NCBI RefSeq assembly: GCF_007673775.1
Contig: NZ_VEAF01000004.1
Location: forward strand, 311,451-375,450
Length of the DNA stretch: 64,000 nucleotides
Source of the DNA: Curtobacterium sp. 9128
Lineage (GTDB): Bacteria; Actinomycetota; Actinomycetes; Actinomycetales; Microbacteriaceae
Direction of reading: 5' to 3'
In this document: positions 17,545-26,292 of the stretch, in pieces
Numbering within the stretch: the first letter of the stretch is position 1
Layout: the number at the start of each line of letters is the position of its first letter
Notes under the pieces: model-generated
The model's database searches: none
What the model saw: the letters and a program-made list of their open reading frames with translations, nothing else
Told to the model about the DNA's origin: nothing
Program-made: the position numbers and the translations under genes

Positions 17545-18468
17545 CTACATCACCCCGTGCGCGCGGAAGAGCGCCAGGAGACGATCGGGCTCCACGAGGT
17601 GCCACCACGTCACGCGGACGACGGCGCGGACGGCGGGGACCGCGCGGAGTCGGTCCTCGCGACGCTTCTCGGCCCAGAGCACCTCGGTCGGATCGCGTCC
17701 GTCGAGCATGGCGGGGTCGACGTACTTCTGCTTCCCGTCGAACTCCACGACGACGCCGAGCGTCGGGAACCAGAAGTCCACCCGGTCGACGGTGCCGTCG
17801 GCGTGCCGGAACTCGGCCTGGGGAACGCATGGTGGGAGCCCGAGCTGGACGAAGCGGATCGCGGCGAACGACTCGCCCGGCGACTCGTGCGCGGGGTGCA
17901 GCGCGGTCAGTACCTGTTCGGCGCGGACCGATCCCCGTGCCGGGCGCACGGGCACGGCACGCCGCAGGTCGTCGAGCAGCAGCGTCCCCGTTCGGAGTGC
18001 CGCGTCGATGGCCACGGCGGCTCGGTGCGGTGGCTCGGAGACGATGACCGACGTCGCGGTGTCGAGCGCGCTGGTGACGGGGACACCGTCGAACGCAACG
18101 GCCGCGGTGTCCGGCGTCCGAACGGTGGGTTGCCGGATCAGCCCGGCGCGGTGCTGGACGACCCGGATCGTCGGGTCGGCCACGTGCACCTTGTCCGGCG
18201 GTGAGCCGACGAGCGGCCATCCGTGGATCAGTGCCGCCGTGAGGTGCGAGAACACCGACCCGGCGCGGAGTCGCGGCGCGATCGCCCTCGCTCGGGCGAG
18301 GTGCTGGCCGACCGGGCTGAGCGATGCCCATTCATCGGCGGCGATGAACACCCCGGCGAGGAGCCGGACGAGCGAGCCCGCAGCGTGCCGACGCTGGAGC
18401 GAGCGTGCCGCGCTCGGGTCCGAGGCGGTCGCGCGGAGGAGGGTCGGTCGGTGTCTGCTCTCGATCAC
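17545..18468 (-). CDS. Hypothetical protein with C-terminal DUF559/Vsr-like endonuclease domain
   Basis: 307 residues from GTG 18468, chosen because GGGAGGA lies 8 bases upstream; an in-frame GTG at 18543 lacks such a site. The N-terminal ~80 residues (RRHAAGSLVRLLAGVFI, FSHLTAALIHGWPL) look like the AbiEi-antitoxin-like winged-helix domain often seen in this family. The last ~110 residues carry a PD-(D/E)XK-like pattern: ESPGESFAAIRF, VDRVDFWFP, VVVEFDGKQKY. The family is abundant and often duplicated in Actinobacteria, with no settled function; nuclease activity is inference. Flanked by two related palindromes (17475-17528, 18594-18655). Confidence 0.75.
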   Translation of the reverse strand: MIESRHRPTLLRATASDPSAARSLQRRHAAGSLVRLLAGVFIAADEWASLSPVGQHLARARAIAPRLRAGSVFSHLTAALIHGWPLVGSPPDKVHVADPTIRVVQHRAGLIRQPTVRTPDTAAVAFDGVPVTSALDTATSVIVSEPPHRAAVAIDAALRTGTLLLDDLRRAVPVRPARGSVRAEQVLTALHPAHESPGESFAAIRFVQLGLPPCVPQAEFRHADGTVDRVDFWFPTLGVVVEFDGKQKYVDPAMLDGRDPTEVLWAEKRREDRLRAVPAVRAVVRVTWWHLVEPDRLLALFRAHGVM

Positions 18469-18593
18469 ACGGGCGATCCTCCCGTCCGGCCGGTGCCCGT
18501 CAGCCCGCCCGCGTGAATCTGTGGAGAACGCGCGCCGGTTCACAGCCGAGCTCGGGCGTCCGCCGCGGGCCCGTGGCGGCCCGCCGCGGGCAG

Positions 18594-18655
18594 CTCACGC
18601 GCCCACCGACAGCTCACGCGCGTCTGCGCCCGTGAACTGTCGGTGGGCGCGTGAG
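18594..18655. repeat. Palindromic repeat, copy B
   Basis: A 19-base perfect stem (18594-18612 with 18637-18655) around a 24-base loop nearly identical to copy A. It starts 37 bases beyond the stop codon of the amino acid permease on the minus strand, the same relative placement as copy A. Confidence 0.85.
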
Positions 18656-18692
18656 ATCGGCCCGGTTCGGAGGGCGGGCCGTCCGGCCGGCG

Positions 18693-20120
18693 TCAGCGCA
18701 GGGTGCTGTAGCGGCGTCCGTAGAGCAGGTAGAGGGCGGCGCCGACGACCATCCAGACGCCGAACGCGATCCACGTGCCGGCGCCGAGGAACACGGCGAG
18801 CAGGACGCAGCACAGCGTGCCGAGGACCGGGACCACAGGGAAGAGCGGCACGCGGTAGGAGCGCTCGAGCGTCGGCTGGGAACGCCGGAGCACGATCACG
18901 GAGACGTTCACGAGGGCGAACGCCACCAGCGTGCCGATGCTCGTCGCGTCGGCGAGCTCGCCGAGGGGGACCAGCGCTGCGACGACCGTCACGACGCCCC
19001 CGACGATCAGCGTGTTCGCGATCGGGGTCCCGGTCCGGCGTGACACCCGGCCGAACACCCGCGGCACGAGGCCGTCCCGCGCCATGGTGAGCAGGATGCG
19101 GGTCTGTCCGTAGAGCACGGTCAGCACCACGCTCGCGATCGCGACCACCGCGCCGACCGAGAACACGAGCGCCACGAGCGGCTGCCCGGTGACGTCGACG
19201 ACGATCCGCACGAGCGACGCCTCGTCGGCGGAGAACGACGTCCACGACCGTGCGCCGATCGCGGCGACCGCCACCAGGATGTAGAGCGCCGTGATGAGCG
19301 CGATCGACCCGATGATCGCGCGGGGGAGGTCACGGCGGGGGTCCTTCGCCTCCTCCCCGGCGGTGGACGCGGCGTCGAAGCCGATGTACGAGAAGAACAG
19401 CCGGGACGCCGCAGCGGTCACACCGGCGGCGCCCATCGGTGCGAGGGGCTCGAAGTTCCCCGCCCGGAACGCGGTGAACGCCACCGCGACGAAGAACACC
19501 AGCAGCGCGATCTTGACGACGACCATCAGGGTGTTGACCCATGCGCTCTCGCGGGCACCGGGGAGCAGCACCGCGGTGGCGACGAGCACGAGCGCCGCCG
19601 CGGGCAGGTTGACGACGCCACCGTCGCCGGGGGGAGCGGACAGCACGGTGGGGAGGTGCAGGTGGAACACCCGAAGCGTCTCGTCGACGTACTCGCTCGC
19701 GCCCACCGCGACGGCGGCGACCGACACGGCGTACTCCAGCACGAGGCACCACCCGCACACCCAGGCGATCCCCTCGCCCATGGTCGCGTACGTGTACGAG
19801 TAGCTGGACCCCGAGGTCGGGACCGCTCCGGCCATCTCGGCGTACGACAGCGCGGACAGGAGCGCCGCGACCCCGGCGAGCACGAAGGAGATCCACACGG
19901 CCGGGCCCGCGAGCGGCACCGCCGTCCCGAGCACGACGAGGATGCCGGTGCCGAGCGTCGCGCCGACGCTGATCATCGTCAGGTGCCAGACACCGAGCGT
20001 CCGCCGGAGCGGTTCCCCGTCGACACCGGTCGCGGCCTCGGCCCGCAACCGGTCGATCGGCTTCCGTCGTGCGAGCTGGTGACGGAGGGCTGGTGCGGGA
20101 CGGGAGGGCGCGGACGGCAT
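18693..20120 (-). CDS. APC-superfamily amino acid permease
   Basis: 475 residues with about 12 membrane helices. The first helix carries the substrate-binding GATLGTGILVVLG, and later segments include SYAEMAGAVPTSGSSYSY and FFSYIGFDAASTAGEEAKDP, all hallmarks of the cationic amino acid transporter branch (YfnA-like). It imports amino acids with protons across the cytoplasmic membrane; the specific amino acid is not deducible. A GAGAGG-like site precedes ATG 20120. Divergent from the ABC exporter at 20256. Confidence 0.94.
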   Translation of the reverse strand: MPSAPSRPAPALRHQLARRKPIDRLRAEAATGVDGEPLRRTLGVWHLTMISVGATLGTGILVVLGTAVPLAGPAVWISFVLAGVAALLSALSYAEMAGAVPTSGSSYSYTYATMGEGIAWVCGWCLVLEYAVSVAAVAVGASEYVDETLRVFHLHLPTVLSAPPGDGGVVNLPAAALVLVATAVLLPGARESAWVNTLMVVVKIALLVFFVAVAFTAFRAGNFEPLAPMGAAGVTAAASRLFFSYIGFDAASTAGEEAKDPRRDLPRAIIGSIALITALYILVAVAAIGARSWTSFSADEASLVRIVVDVTGQPLVALVFSVGAVVAIASVVLTVLYGQTRILLTMARDGLVPRVFGRVSRRTGTPIANTLIVGGVVTVVAALVPLGELADATSIGTLVAFALVNVSVIVLRRSQPTLERSYRVPLFPVVPVLGTLCCVLLAVFLGAGTWIAFGVWMVVGAALYLLYGRRYSTLR

Positions 20121-20255
20121 GGGGCCTCTCGGGACGGGGAGCGGGACGGATCATGCTCGCACGGGGTCCGGGCGGGGGCAATTCCGTCGGACCACGGGGC
20201 TACATTTGCTGGGTGAGCACGCCGTTCGGGGTGCGCCGGGCGGAAGGACCTCGCG

Positions 20256-22148
20256 ATGAGCATGCACGGGATGCGCGGCGGGGGCATGGGCGGTCGCGGT
20301 GGCCGGATCTCGAGCGGCGACGTCGACGCGCAGAAGGCGGCCAACGCCGAGGCGCCGGTGATCCCGAACCTGCTCCGCCGCATCGCGGGGCTGTTCGTGC
20401 CGCACCGTCGCGCGATCATCGGGACGGTCGTCCTCGTGCTCGTCGGTGCCGCGCTGTCGGTGATCCCGCCGCTCCTGACGCAGAAGGCGTTCGACCTCGG
20501 GTTGTTCCCGGCGTCGGGCCACCCGGACGTCCCGGTGCTCGCCGAGCTGGTCGCGGCGATGGTGGCGCTCTGGATCGCCAGCGCCGGGGTCGGCGTCTGG
20601 CAGACGTACCTCACGGCCACGGTGGGCAACAAGGTCATGGGCGCGATGCGGATGCGGCTCTTCGCGCACCTGCAGCGGATGGAGCTGGCGTTCTTCACCC
20701 GGACCAAGACCGGGGTCATCCAGTCGCGCCTCCAGAACGACGTCGGCGGTGTCGCGAGCGTCCTGAACAACACCATCTCGTCTGTGCTCGGGAACACGGT
20801 CACCGTCATCGCGGCCGTGGTGGCGATGCTCCTCCTCAGCTGGCAGATGACCCTGGTCGCGGTCGTCCTGCTGCCGCTCCTGGTGATCGCACAGCGCCGG
20901 GTGGGTCAGGTCCGAGCGCGGATCGCGGGTCAGACCCAGGAGTCGCTGTCCGACATGACGGCCATCACCCAGGAGGCCCTGAGCGTCTCCGGCATCCTGC
21001 TCGCCAAGAGCTTCAACCAGCAGCGCAGCGAGACCCACCGCTACGGTGAGGAGAACCGCAACCAGATCGGCCTGCAGGTCCGCCAGCAGATGTCCGGCCA
21101 GTGGTTCTTCGCGATCGTGCAGATCTTCCTGTCGATCATCCCGGCGGTCATCTACCTGGTCGCCGCGTACCTGATCCTCGGTGGCGTCCCGATCACGGCG
21201 GGCACCATCGTCGCGTTCACCACCGTCCAGTCGCGCCTGCTCTTCCCGACCGTCGGGCTCCTGCGCGTCGTCCTCGACCTGCAGACCTCGGGGGCGCTGT
21301 TCGCCCGCATCTTCGAGTACCTCGACCTCCAGCCGGCCATCACGGACTCGCCGACCGCCCGCACGGTGGACGAGTCGCGGGTGGGCCACGTCGCGTTCGA
21401 CGACGTCACCTTCACCTACCCCGACGGGGAAGCCGACCGCCCGACGCTCCGCGGCGTCTCCTTCGAACTCCGGCCGGGGCAGTTCGCTGCGTTCGTCGGC
21501 CCGTCCGGTGCGGGCAAGACGACGGTGTCGTACCTGGTCCCGCGGCTCTACGAGGCAACCGCCGGTTCGGTGCGCTTCGCGGGCGAGGACGTCCGTGACC
21601 TCGAGCACGAGGACCTGATGCGCCACATCGGCATCGTCAGCCAGGAGACCTACCTGTTCCACGCCACCATCGGCGACAACCTCCGGTACGCCAAGCTGGA
21701 CGCCACGGACGCGGAACTCGAACGGGCCGCACGTGCCGCGAACATCCACGAGACCATCGCCTCGTTCCCGGACGGCTACGACACGGTGGTGGGGGAGCGC
21801 GGGTACCGCCTGTCCGGTGGGGAGAAGCAGCGGATCGCCATCGCCAGGGTCATGCTGAAGGACCCGCCGGTGCTCGTGCTCGACGAGGCGACGAGCGCGC
21901 TCGACTCCATCTCCGAGCACGTCGTGCAGACCGCGCTCGACGCCGCGGCGCGGGGCCGGACGACGATCTCGATCGCGCACCGCCTGTCGACCATCCGCGA
22001 CGCCGACGTCGTCTTCGTGCTCGACCACGGGCAGATCGTCGAACAGGGCACGCACGACGAGCTCCTGGCCCTCGACGGCACCTACGCGATGCTGTACCGC
22101 CAGCAGAACGCCCCGATCGGGTCAGCGGCCGGGGCGGTCGACGGCTGA
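20256..22148 (+). CDS. ABC exporter half-transporter (fused membrane and ATPase domains)
   Basis: 630 residues. A Gly/Met-rich N-terminus (~35 residues) precedes six membrane helices (about 55-330) and an ATPase domain with Walker A GPSGAGKTT, signature LSGGEKQRIAIAR, Walker B VLVLDEATSALD and switch His in SIAHRLSTI. It works as a homo- or heterodimer exporting lipids, peptides or drugs. A GGAAGGA site supports ATG 20256. A TACATT hexamer at 20201 marks the probable promoter, giving a leader of about 43 bases. The partner and substrate are not visible in the neighbourhood. Confidence 0.95.
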   Translation: MSMHGMRGGGMGGRGGRISSGDVDAQKAANAEAPVIPNLLRRIAGLFVPHRRAIIGTVVLVLVGAALSVIPPLLTQKAFDLGLFPASGHPDVPVLAELVAAMVALWIASAGVGVWQTYLTATVGNKVMGAMRMRLFAHLQRMELAFFTRTKTGVIQSRLQNDVGGVASVLNNTISSVLGNTVTVIAAVVAMLLLSWQMTLVAVVLLPLLVIAQRRVGQVRARIAGQTQESLSDMTAITQEALSVSGILLAKSFNQQRSETHRYGEENRNQIGLQVRQQMSGQWFFAIVQIFLSIIPAVIYLVAAYLILGGVPITAGTIVAFTTVQSRLLFPTVGLLRVVLDLQTSGALFARIFEYLDLQPAITDSPTARTVDESRVGHVAFDDVTFTYPDGEADRPTLRGVSFELRPGQFAAFVGPSGAGKTTVSYLVPRLYEATAGSVRFAGEDVRDLEHEDLMRHIGIVSQETYLFHATIGDNLRYAKLDATDAELERAARAANIHETIASFPDGYDTVVGERGYRLSGGEKQRIAIARVMLKDPPVLVLDEATSALDSISEHVVQTALDAAARGRTTISIAHRLSTIRDADVVFVLDHGQIVEQGTHDELLALDGTYAMLYRQQNAPIGSAAGAVDG

Positions 22149-22240
22149 TCACCACCGGGGGTGATGGCGGGCTCCGACGCACGGCGTCATCCAGCGTCGA
22201 TCCCGGGACCGGTGTCGAGGGTGCCGCCTAGACTCGATCC

Positions 22241-23605
22241 GTGCGTTACGCGAACTCGGTCGTCGACCTCGTCGGCGACACCCCGCTCGTCAAGCTGAAC
22301 CGCGTCACCGATGGTGTCCGGGCCACGGTGCTGGTGAAGGTCGAGTACCTGAACCCCGGCGGCTCGGCGAAGGACCGCATCGCCACGCGGATCATCGACG
22401 CCGCCGAGGCATCGGGCGACCTCGGCCCCGGCGGCACGATCGTCGAGCCCACCTCGGGCAACACCGGGGTCGGGTTGGCGCTCGTGGCCCAGCAGCGCGG
22501 CTACCGGTGCGTGTTCGTCCTGCCCGACAAGGTCGGCGAGGACAAGCGGAACGTGCTCACCGCGTACGGTGCCGAGATCGTCGTCACGCCGACGGCCGTC
22601 CCGCCCGAGCACCCCGAGTCGTACTACTCCGTCTCCGACCGGCTCGTCCGCGAGATCCCCGGTGCCTACAAGCCGAACCAGTACGCCAACCCGAACGGTC
22701 CCCGCAGCCACTACGAGACGACCGGCCCGGAGATCTGGCGCGACACCGAGCAGCGGATCACCCACTTCGTCGCCGGCGTCGGCACTGGTGGAACCATCTC
22801 CGGCACCGGGCGCTTCCTCAAGGAGGCTTCCGACGGCCGCGTCCGGATCGTCGGCGCCGACCCCGAGGGCTCGGTCTACTCCGGCGGTACCGGTCGGCCG
22901 TACCTGGTGGAGGGCGTCGGCGAGGACTTCTGGCCGCCGGCGTACGACCCCGAGGTCCCGGACGAGATCATCGCCGTGTCCGACGCCGGGTCGTTCGCGA
23001 TGACGCGGCGACTCGCGCGCGAGGAAGGGCTGCTCGTCGGCGGGTCGAGTGGCATGGCGGTCGTCGCGGCGCTCCGTGCGGCGCGCGACCTGACCGAGGA
23101 CGACGTCGTCGTGGTGCTCCTGCCCGACGGCGGCCGCGGCTACCTCGGCAAGATCTTCAACGACCGCTGGATGCGCTCCTACGGGTTCGCCGAGACCGAC
23201 GACGCCCGCACGGTGGGGTCCCTCATCGCCGGCAAGGACGGCCGGCTGCCCGACCTCGTGCACGCGCACCCGTCGGACACCGTGCGCGAGGTCGTCGACA
23301 TCATGTCGCGGTACGGCGTCTCGCAGATGCCGGTGCTGAGCGCGGAACCGCCCGTCGTGATCGGCGAGGTGATCGGTGCCGTCGCCGAGAAGGACCTGCT
23401 CGAGCAGGTGTTCACCGGCGCCGCGAAGATGGCCGACGCGGTGTCCGCGTCGGTCGGCGACCCGCTGCCGCTCATCGGCATCGGTGAGTCGGTGTCCACC
23501 GCCCGACGGGCGCTCGAGACCGAGGACGCGCTCCTGGTCGTCGAGGACGGCAAGCCCGTCACCGTGCTCACCCGCCACGACCTCCTGACCTACCTCTCCG
23601 AGTGA
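22241..23605 (+). CDS. Cystathionine beta-synthase with C-terminal CBS domains
   Basis: 454 residues. PLP fold type II: NPGGSAKDRIA contains the PLP lysine (about residue 44), PTSGNTGVGLAL binds the substrate carboxylate, and GVGTGGTISGTGRFLKE holds the phosphate. Residues from about 335 form a pair of CBS domains that usually bind adenosyl ligands. It condenses homocysteine with serine (or acetylserine) to cystathionine; cysteine synthase activity is the alternative, but the CBS-domain tail favours cystathionine synthase. TAGACT ends exactly 6 bases before GTG 22241, so the mRNA is probably leaderless. Followed by the gamma-synthase/lyase gene. Confidence 0.93.
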   Translation: MRYANSVVDLVGDTPLVKLNRVTDGVRATVLVKVEYLNPGGSAKDRIATRIIDAAEASGDLGPGGTIVEPTSGNTGVGLALVAQQRGYRCVFVLPDKVGEDKRNVLTAYGAEIVVTPTAVPPEHPESYYSVSDRLVREIPGAYKPNQYANPNGPRSHYETTGPEIWRDTEQRITHFVAGVGTGGTISGTGRFLKEASDGRVRIVGADPEGSVYSGGTGRPYLVEGVGEDFWPPAYDPEVPDEIIAVSDAGSFAMTRRLAREEGLLVGGSSGMAVVAALRAARDLTEDDVVVVLLPDGGRGYLGKIFNDRWMRSYGFAETDDARTVGSLIAGKDGRLPDLVHAHPSDTVREVVDIMSRYGVSQMPVLSAEPPVVIGEVIGAVAEKDLLEQVFTGAAKMADAVSASVGDPLPLIGIGESVSTARRALETEDALLVVEDGKPVTVLTRHDLLTYLSE

Positions 23606-23670
23606 ACCGCTCCGCCCCGAGTGAACCGCTCCGCCCCGAGTGAACCGCTCCGCCCCGAGTGAACCGCTCC
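23600..23670. repeat. Four tandem 19-base units spanning the CBS-gene stop codon
   Basis: The unit GAGTGAACCGCTCCGCCCC occurs at 23600, 23619 and 23638 without change and partially at 23657. The first copy contains the TGA of the upstream gene, so each repeat carries a copy of the gene's end. A probable variable-number tandem repeat. Confidence 0.92.
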
Positions 23671-23696
23671 ACCCACAGACGAGGAACCACCGCAGC

Positions 23697-24842
23697 ATGA
23701 CCGAGTTCGACACCCGCGCCATCCACGCCGGCCAGGAGCCCGACGGGCCGACCGGCGCCGTCATCCCGCCGCTCCACCTGACGTCGACGTACGTGCAGGA
23801 CGGCATCGGCCAGATGCGGAACGGCTACGAGTACTCCCGCTCGGGCAACCCGACCAGGGACTCGCTCCAGACGCTGCTCGCCGACCTCGACGGTGGCGTC
23901 GCGGCGTACTCGTTCTCGTCCGGGCTCGCGGCCGAGGACGCCCTCCTCCGCGCGACCCTGCGACCGGGTGCCCGTGTCGTGATGGGCAACGACGTCTACG
24001 GCGGCACGCACCGTCTGGTCAGCCGGCTGCACGTGCCGTGGGGCGTCGACCTCGTCGTCGTCGACATGAGCGACCTCGACCGGGTCCGCGCCGCACTGCA
24101 GGACGCGCCGGAGCCGACCGTGCTGTGGGTCGAGACGCCGACCAACCCGCTCATGAAGATCGCCGACGTCGAGGCCCTGGCCGCCGTCGGGCACGATGCC
24201 GGGGCCCTCGTCGTCGTGGACAACACCTTCGCGTCCCCGGCCCTCCAGCAGCCACTCGCGCTCGGCGCGGACGTCGTGGCGTACTCGACGACGAAGTACC
24301 TCGGGGGCCACTCCGACGTCGTCGGCGGCGCGGTCGTCCTCGCCGACCAGGAGCTCGCCGACCAGGTGCAGTTCCTGCAGTTCGGCGCCGGAGCCATCTC
24401 TTCGCCGTTCGACGCGTGGCTGACGATCCGCGGCATCAAGACGCTCGCGGTCCGCATGGAACGGCACTCGCAGAACGCCCAGGCCGTCGCCGAGGCGCTC
24501 GTCGGACACCCGGCGGTCGAGCGGGTCTTCTACCCGGGACTCCCGGACCACCCCGGTCACGACGTGGCGGCGCGGCAGATGCGCGGCTTCGGCGGCATGC
24601 TGTCCGTGGCGCTCGCCGGCGGCCCGGACGCGGCCCGGAGCTTCGCGGAGTCGACCGAGGTCTTCGCACTCGCGGAGTCCCTCGGCGGGGTGGAGTCGCT
24701 GATCGGGTACCCGAGCGAGATGACCCACGCCTCCGTCAAGGGCACCGAGCTCGCCGTCCCGGAGAACGTGGTGCGGCTGTCGGTCGGGATCGAGGACGCC
24801 CGTGACCTGGTCGACGACGTCACCCAGGCGCTCCGCCGTTAG
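23697..24842 (+). CDS. metB: Cystathionine gamma-synthase / gamma-lyase
   Basis: 381 residues from ATG 23697, with a GAGGAA-type site upstream. Cys/Met-metabolism PLP family: RAIHAGQEPD at the N-terminus, YEYSRSGNPTRD, and the PLP lysine in YSTTKYLGGHSDVVGG. The enzyme either forms cystathionine from activated homoserine and cysteine, or cleaves cystathionine to cysteine. Pairing with cystathionine beta-synthase would make the cleavage direction (reverse transsulfuration) logical, so the symbol metB is tentative. Separated from the upstream gene only by a 19-base tandem repeat. Confidence 0.9.
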   Translation: MTEFDTRAIHAGQEPDGPTGAVIPPLHLTSTYVQDGIGQMRNGYEYSRSGNPTRDSLQTLLADLDGGVAAYSFSSGLAAEDALLRATLRPGARVVMGNDVYGGTHRLVSRLHVPWGVDLVVVDMSDLDRVRAALQDAPEPTVLWVETPTNPLMKIADVEALAAVGHDAGALVVVDNTFASPALQQPLALGADVVAYSTTKYLGGHSDVVGGAVVLADQELADQVQFLQFGAGAISSPFDAWLTIRGIKTLAVRMERHSQNAQAVAEALVGHPAVERVFYPGLPDHPGHDVAARQMRGFGGMLSVALAGGPDAARSFAESTEVFALAESLGGVESLIGYPSEMTHASVKGTELAVPENVVRLSVGIEDARDLVDDVTQALRR

Positions 24843-24851
24843 CCTGATGCG

Positions 24852-26264
24852 GTGACCGCGACGACGCCGAGGACGACCCTGTTCAGCACGGGGTACGCCC
24901 TCCCGACGGTCGGCATGGTCGCGATCGTGGCGGTCGCCGCGTTCCAGAACCTGGCGATGACGACGATCATGCCGGAGATCAGCCGTGACCTGCACGGCGA
25001 GACGCTGTACTCGCTGAGCTTCGCGGCACCGCTCGCCGCGGGGGTGCCGGGGATGGTCCTCGCGGGGAACTGGTCCGACCGTGCCGGCGGCCGGGTGGTG
25101 GCCTGGGTGTCCGCGGCGCTGTTCGCCCTCGGCACGGCGATCGTGATGGTCGCACCGACGATGCCGGTCTTCCTCGCGGGACGACTCGTCGAGGGGTTCG
25201 GCGCCGGTGCGATCGACGTGGTCCTGTACGTGCTCGTCGCCCGGATCTTCCCGGTCGAGCTGCACGGGCCGGTCTTCGCCGGGTTCGCCGCCGCGTGGGT
25301 CGTCCCGGCGCTGGTCGGCCCGGCGCTCGCGGGCCTCGTCACCGAGGCGTTCGGCTGGCACTGGGTCTTCGCCGGGGCGCTCGTGATCGCGGTCGTCGCG
25401 TTCACCCTGCTCGTCCCCACGCTCGCTCGGCTCCACCCGCCGGCACCGTCGCTCCGGCCACCGTGGCAGCGCGCCCGGATCGCCTGGTCGGTCGGTGCCG
25501 CCGTCGCGGTGCTGCTGCTCAACGTCGCCCCGGACCTGCCGGTCGCGCTCCGGGTCGGCGCCGTGGTGGTCGGGCTCGTCGGCGCGTGGTTCGCGCTGCG
25601 GCCGCTGCTGCCGCGTCGGACGCTGACCGCGGCCCCCGGACTGCCCTCGGTGGTGCTGCTCCGCGGGGTCCTCGCGGCGGGGTTCTTCGGTGCCGAGGCG
25701 TACGTGCCGTTCCTGCTGCAGGCGCAGCACGGGCTGTCGCCGTCCGCCGCCGGGCTGGCACTGACGGTCGCCGCGCTCAGCTGGGCGGGTGCGAGCTGGG
25801 TGCACGGCCGACTGGGCGAGCGCCTGACCGCCGCGACCGCGTTCGGCTGTGGGCTCGGACTGGTCCTGGTCAGCCTGGTGACCGCGTTCGCCGTGGCGAC
25901 GTGGGACCTGCCGGTCTGGGTGCTGGTCGCCGGGTGGTTCGTCGGCGGCGCCGGGATGGGGGCGGCGTACCCGCGGACCTCGATGCTGACGCTCCGGTTC
26001 TCCCGCGAGGGGGACGACGGCTTCGCCAGTTCCGCCCTGACGATCGCGGACGCTTCCGGCAGCGTGGTGGGGCTCGCCGTCGCCGGGCTGCTGTTCACCG
26101 CGACCGGCGGCCGGCACGACGCCGTGGCGTTCGCGAGCGTCTTCGCCGCCATGACGCTCATCGCCCTCGTCGGGATCCCGGCGGTGCGGCGGCTCGGTCC
26201 GGTGCCGTCGTCGTCGGCGCCCTCGTCTCCGGTGCCGTCGTCTCCGGGGCCGGAGAACGGGTAG
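24852..26264 (+). CDS. MFS transporter (multidrug-type)
   Basis: 470 residues, about 14 hydrophobic segments. The motif-A-like GNWSDRAGGRVVAWVSA follows helix 2, and GRLVEGFGAGAIDVVLY resembles the helix-4 motif. Proton-driven exporters of this shape expel drugs or metabolites. TAGCCT ends exactly 6 bases before GTG 24852, so it is probably transcribed leaderless despite lying only 10 bases after metB. The Pro/Ser-rich tail is unremarkable. Confidence 0.88.
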   Translation: MTATTPRTTLFSTGYALPTVGMVAIVAVAAFQNLAMTTIMPEISRDLHGETLYSLSFAAPLAAGVPGMVLAGNWSDRAGGRVVAWVSAALFALGTAIVMVAPTMPVFLAGRLVEGFGAGAIDVVLYVLVARIFPVELHGPVFAGFAAAWVVPALVGPALAGLVTEAFGWHWVFAGALVIAVVAFTLLVPTLARLHPPAPSLRPPWQRARIAWSVGAAVAVLLLNVAPDLPVALRVGAVVVGLVGAWFALRPLLPRRTLTAAPGLPSVVLLRGVLAAGFFGAEAYVPFLLQAQHGLSPSAAGLALTVAALSWAGASWVHGRLGERLTAATAFGCGLGLVLVSLVTAFAVATWDLPVWVLVAGWFVGGAGMGAAYPRTSMLTLRFSREGDDGFASSALTIADASGSVVGLAVAGLLFTATGGRHDAVAFASVFAAMTLIALVGIPAVRRLGPVPSSSAPSSPVPSSPGPENG

Positions 26265-26292
26265 CGTGACAGGCCGACGTCGAGGAGGAACC

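Noticed and set aside
20213..20256. Leaderless upstream ORF before the ABC exporter
   Set aside because: TACATT ends six bases before a GTG at 20213, but that frame runs deep into the exporter gene in another frame with no coding character, and ATG 20256 has a strong ribosome site. The GTG is probably just the transcription start.
22149..22240. S-adenosylmethionine or homocysteine riboswitch before the CBS gene
   Set aside because: The gap is too short and lacks conserved cores; a leaderless promoter accounts for the start.
23600..23670. CRISPR-like array
   Set aside because: The 19-base units abut directly with no spacers, and no cas genes are near. A tandem repeat is the correct reading.
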